Part shown: one piece after another, positions 62,929 through 64,000 of the stretch | Layout: each line of letters begins with the position of its first letter | How positions within the stretch are numbered: the first letter of the stretch is position 1 | Source: Syntrophaceae bacterium UBA2280 | Lineage (GTDB): Bacteria; Desulfobacterota; Syntrophia; Syntrophales; Smithellaceae | Assembly (NCBI GenBank): GCA_002347685.1 | Contig: DDWS01000008.1 | Coordinates: forward strand, 27,766 to 91,765 | Direction of reading: 5' to 3' | Length of the DNA stretch: 64,000 bases | Translations under genes and position numbers: made by a program | The notes under the pieces: model-generated | What the model was told of the DNA's origin: nothing | Databases searched by the model: none | The model's input: only the letters and a program-made list of their open reading frames with translations

Positions 62929-63882
62929 CTACATCGCGAAAGTGACGATTTTCAGCTCGTTTAGATTCATATTGCCGGTTTTCCGCGCGTGAGCGATGTT
63001 GATGTAGCCGATGTCTTCCGGCTCCTTCCCGAATATTTTGGCGGCGGCCGCGTCCACCGCGACGATGTCCCGGGACATCAGTAGAGTCTTTTTGATCTGC
63101 ACATTGGCGGATTTCGGGTTGCCCGGGCCTGCAGGGCCATGACTCATCAGCACCCGGTATGCGTCCACCACATTGAGATCGGGTTTCCGGTACAGGCAGA
63201 AATCCGCGATGCACTGATCCAGGCCGATCAGGTGATATTCCATCCGATTTTTAATGATGCCCATCAGGTTTTTCATGGCGATGGACAGATGCGTGGAGCT
63301 GTGATGTTTGAGCACCGGCACATTGATGAAGACATCGGAATCCAGGATGAGCGAATGAACATCCGCTGTTTTGAGTTTTACTCCGCCCGGTATTTTCACT
63401 GTGCGGTAGCTGAAATCATCCACCGGCACGACAATTCCGCGGACGGCTCTGGCCGCGTCTTCGATGCCGCTGAGTTTATAGCAGTTGCGCGCGTTGCCGG
63501 AGGTAGGCGTCACCACGTTGTCGAAGACGTACACGCGGCTGGCTCCCGCGCTGTAACAGGATTCAATGATAGCCTTGACCAGAACCGGGTTGGTGGTGGC
63601 GCCGACTTCAGGAACACGGGGAAACCCGATATTGGGTTTGACGACGACGGTCTGGCCTTTCTGGACAAACTGGCCCATACCGCCCATCAGGTCGATGGCT
63701 TTTCGGAACATGGCGTCCGGCTCGCCGTTTTTCACTGCGACCAGATCAGGGATACCCGATGGTATTTGTTTAGCGATCAGGAAATCGGGTCTGCCGAGAA
63801 TTACCGCGCCACCGGCCAGAATGCCCAGTGACAGGCCTTTTTGGATCACTTCCCGACGGTTAAGCTTTCCTGAGTCCGGCAT
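62929..63882 (-). CDS. DUF362 family protein with twin-arginine-like signal
   Basis: A 317-residue DUF362 protein. The N-terminal LNRREVIQKG followed by a hydrophobic stretch LSLGILAGGAVILG resembles a Tat signal, so it may be exported folded. Core motifs KGQTVVVKPNIGFPR, DSDVFINVPVLKHHSSTHLSIAMKNLMGIIKNR and DAYRVLMSHGPAGPGNPK match the family. DUF362 genes recur beside polyferredoxins in anaerobes but no reaction is established. AAGGAGGCAAAG precedes the ATG at 63882. Confidence 0.9.
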   Translation of the reverse strand: MPDSGKLNRREVIQKGLSLGILAGGAVILGRPDFLIAKQIPSGIPDLVAVKNGEPDAMFRKAIDLMGGMGQFVQKGQTVVVKPNIGFPRVPEVGATTNPVLVKAIIESCYSAGASRVYVFDNVVTPTSGNARNCYKLSGIEDAARAVRGIVVPVDDFSYRTVKIPGGVKLKTADVHSLILDSDVFINVPVLKHHSSTHLSIAMKNLMGIIKNRMEYHLIGLDQCIADFCLYRKPDLNVVDAYRVLMSHGPAGPGNPKSANVQIKKTLLMSRDIVAVDAAAAKIFGKEPEDIGYINIAHARKTGNMNLNELKIVTFAM

Positions 63883-63932
63883 CTTTGCCTCCTTTTTCGC
63901 AGGACAAATGAAGTATGTCGAATGTTCAGAGG

Positions 63933-63961
63933 AGTATAAGGAGAAAGCAACCGGGTGTCAA
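63933..63961 (-). promoter_or_regulatory. Consensus sigma70 promoter for the DUF362-polyferredoxin operon
   Basis: On the minus strand TTGACA (63961-63956), a 17-bp spacer and TATACT (63938-63933) match sigma70 at 11 of 12 positions. Transcription would start about 63926, 44 bp before ATG 63882. Confidence 0.75.
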
Positions 63962-64000
63962 TCTCATTTCCCGGGTTTGTAAGGAGCAAATGATTTGTCC

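Noticed and set aside
1..64000. rRNA, tRNA, CRISPR arrays and transposases
   Set aside because: No tRNA-like T-loop GGTTCGAATCC pattern with matching stems, no rRNA conserved segments, no regularly spaced direct repeats and no transposase motif were found by eye. A tRNA scan would confirm.

Overview
The window looks like chromosome from an anaerobic Desulfobacterota (deltaproteobacterial) bacterium, probably near the Syntrophales. This is inferred from gene content: an OFA-type transporter beside propionyl-CoA synthetase, an acyl-CoA/thiolase cluster, multi-PAS hybrid kinases, bacteriohemerythrin, CarD, and a DUF362 protein next to a polyferredoxin. No rRNA, tRNA, CRISPR array, transposase or phage gene was recognised. 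Coding density is high and GC is moderate, except for an AT-richer stretch at about 10.4-13.6 kb.

Layout. 0-3.5 kb: the 5' part of an OFA-family transporter, a divergent GntR regulator with a palindrome between them, and prpE closed by a clear terminator. 3.5-6.6 kb: a leftward trkA-trkH potassium-uptake operon with a possible small third gene. 6.8-10.4 kb: a TraB-family membrane protein and a tail-specific protease, each behind a sigma70-like promoter. 10.4-13.6 kb: a 619-bp AT-rich gap with three clustered DnaA-box-like sites, then an orphan gene, a GT25 glycosyltransferase and an acyltransferase. 13.7-18.9 kb: an acyl-CoA cluster (RidA-like protein, thiolase-like protein, NDP-forming CoA ligase alpha-type protein, AMP-forming CoA ligase). 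19.0-25.5 kb: a large unrecognised protein with a divergent class III cyclase domain, an ABC-F ATPase behind a structured leader and terminator, a secreted protein and a Nudix hydrolase. 25.6-29.2 kb: pilT, a regulator with two receiver-like domains lacking the phospho-Asp and a PATAN domain, and a small duplicated-domain protein, from one consensus promoter.

29.3-37.4 kb: a six-PAS hybrid kinase, divergent tex, bacteriohemerythrin, an unknown gene and an HDOD protein. 37.6-45.5 kb: an efflux operon (tetR, two tolC-type genes, adaptor, RND pump, small PII-like protein) with a TetR-type palindrome on its promoter. 45.6-53.6 kb: a BarA-like kinase with a translationally coupled response regulator, a trmN-like methyltransferase, and a leftward macro-domain/hybrid-kinase/dciA run. 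53.8-55.7 kb: small gene-pcm-nlpD, recalling the pcm-nlpD order of enterobacteria. 55.8-61.3 kb: carD, yacL, ispDF fusion, gltX and an M14 peptidase, recalling the Bacillus yacL-ispD-ispF-gltX order. 61.4-63.9 kb: leftward DUF362 and NapH/ferredoxin genes behind a consensus promoter.

The points most worth a second look are the cyclase-like protein at 19.0 kb, the two genes whose start codons sit just downstream of intrinsic terminators (ABC-F and ispDF), the second with a boxA-like element about 1.2 kb upstream, the PATAN regulator next to pilT, and the DnaA-box cluster at 10.5 kb.
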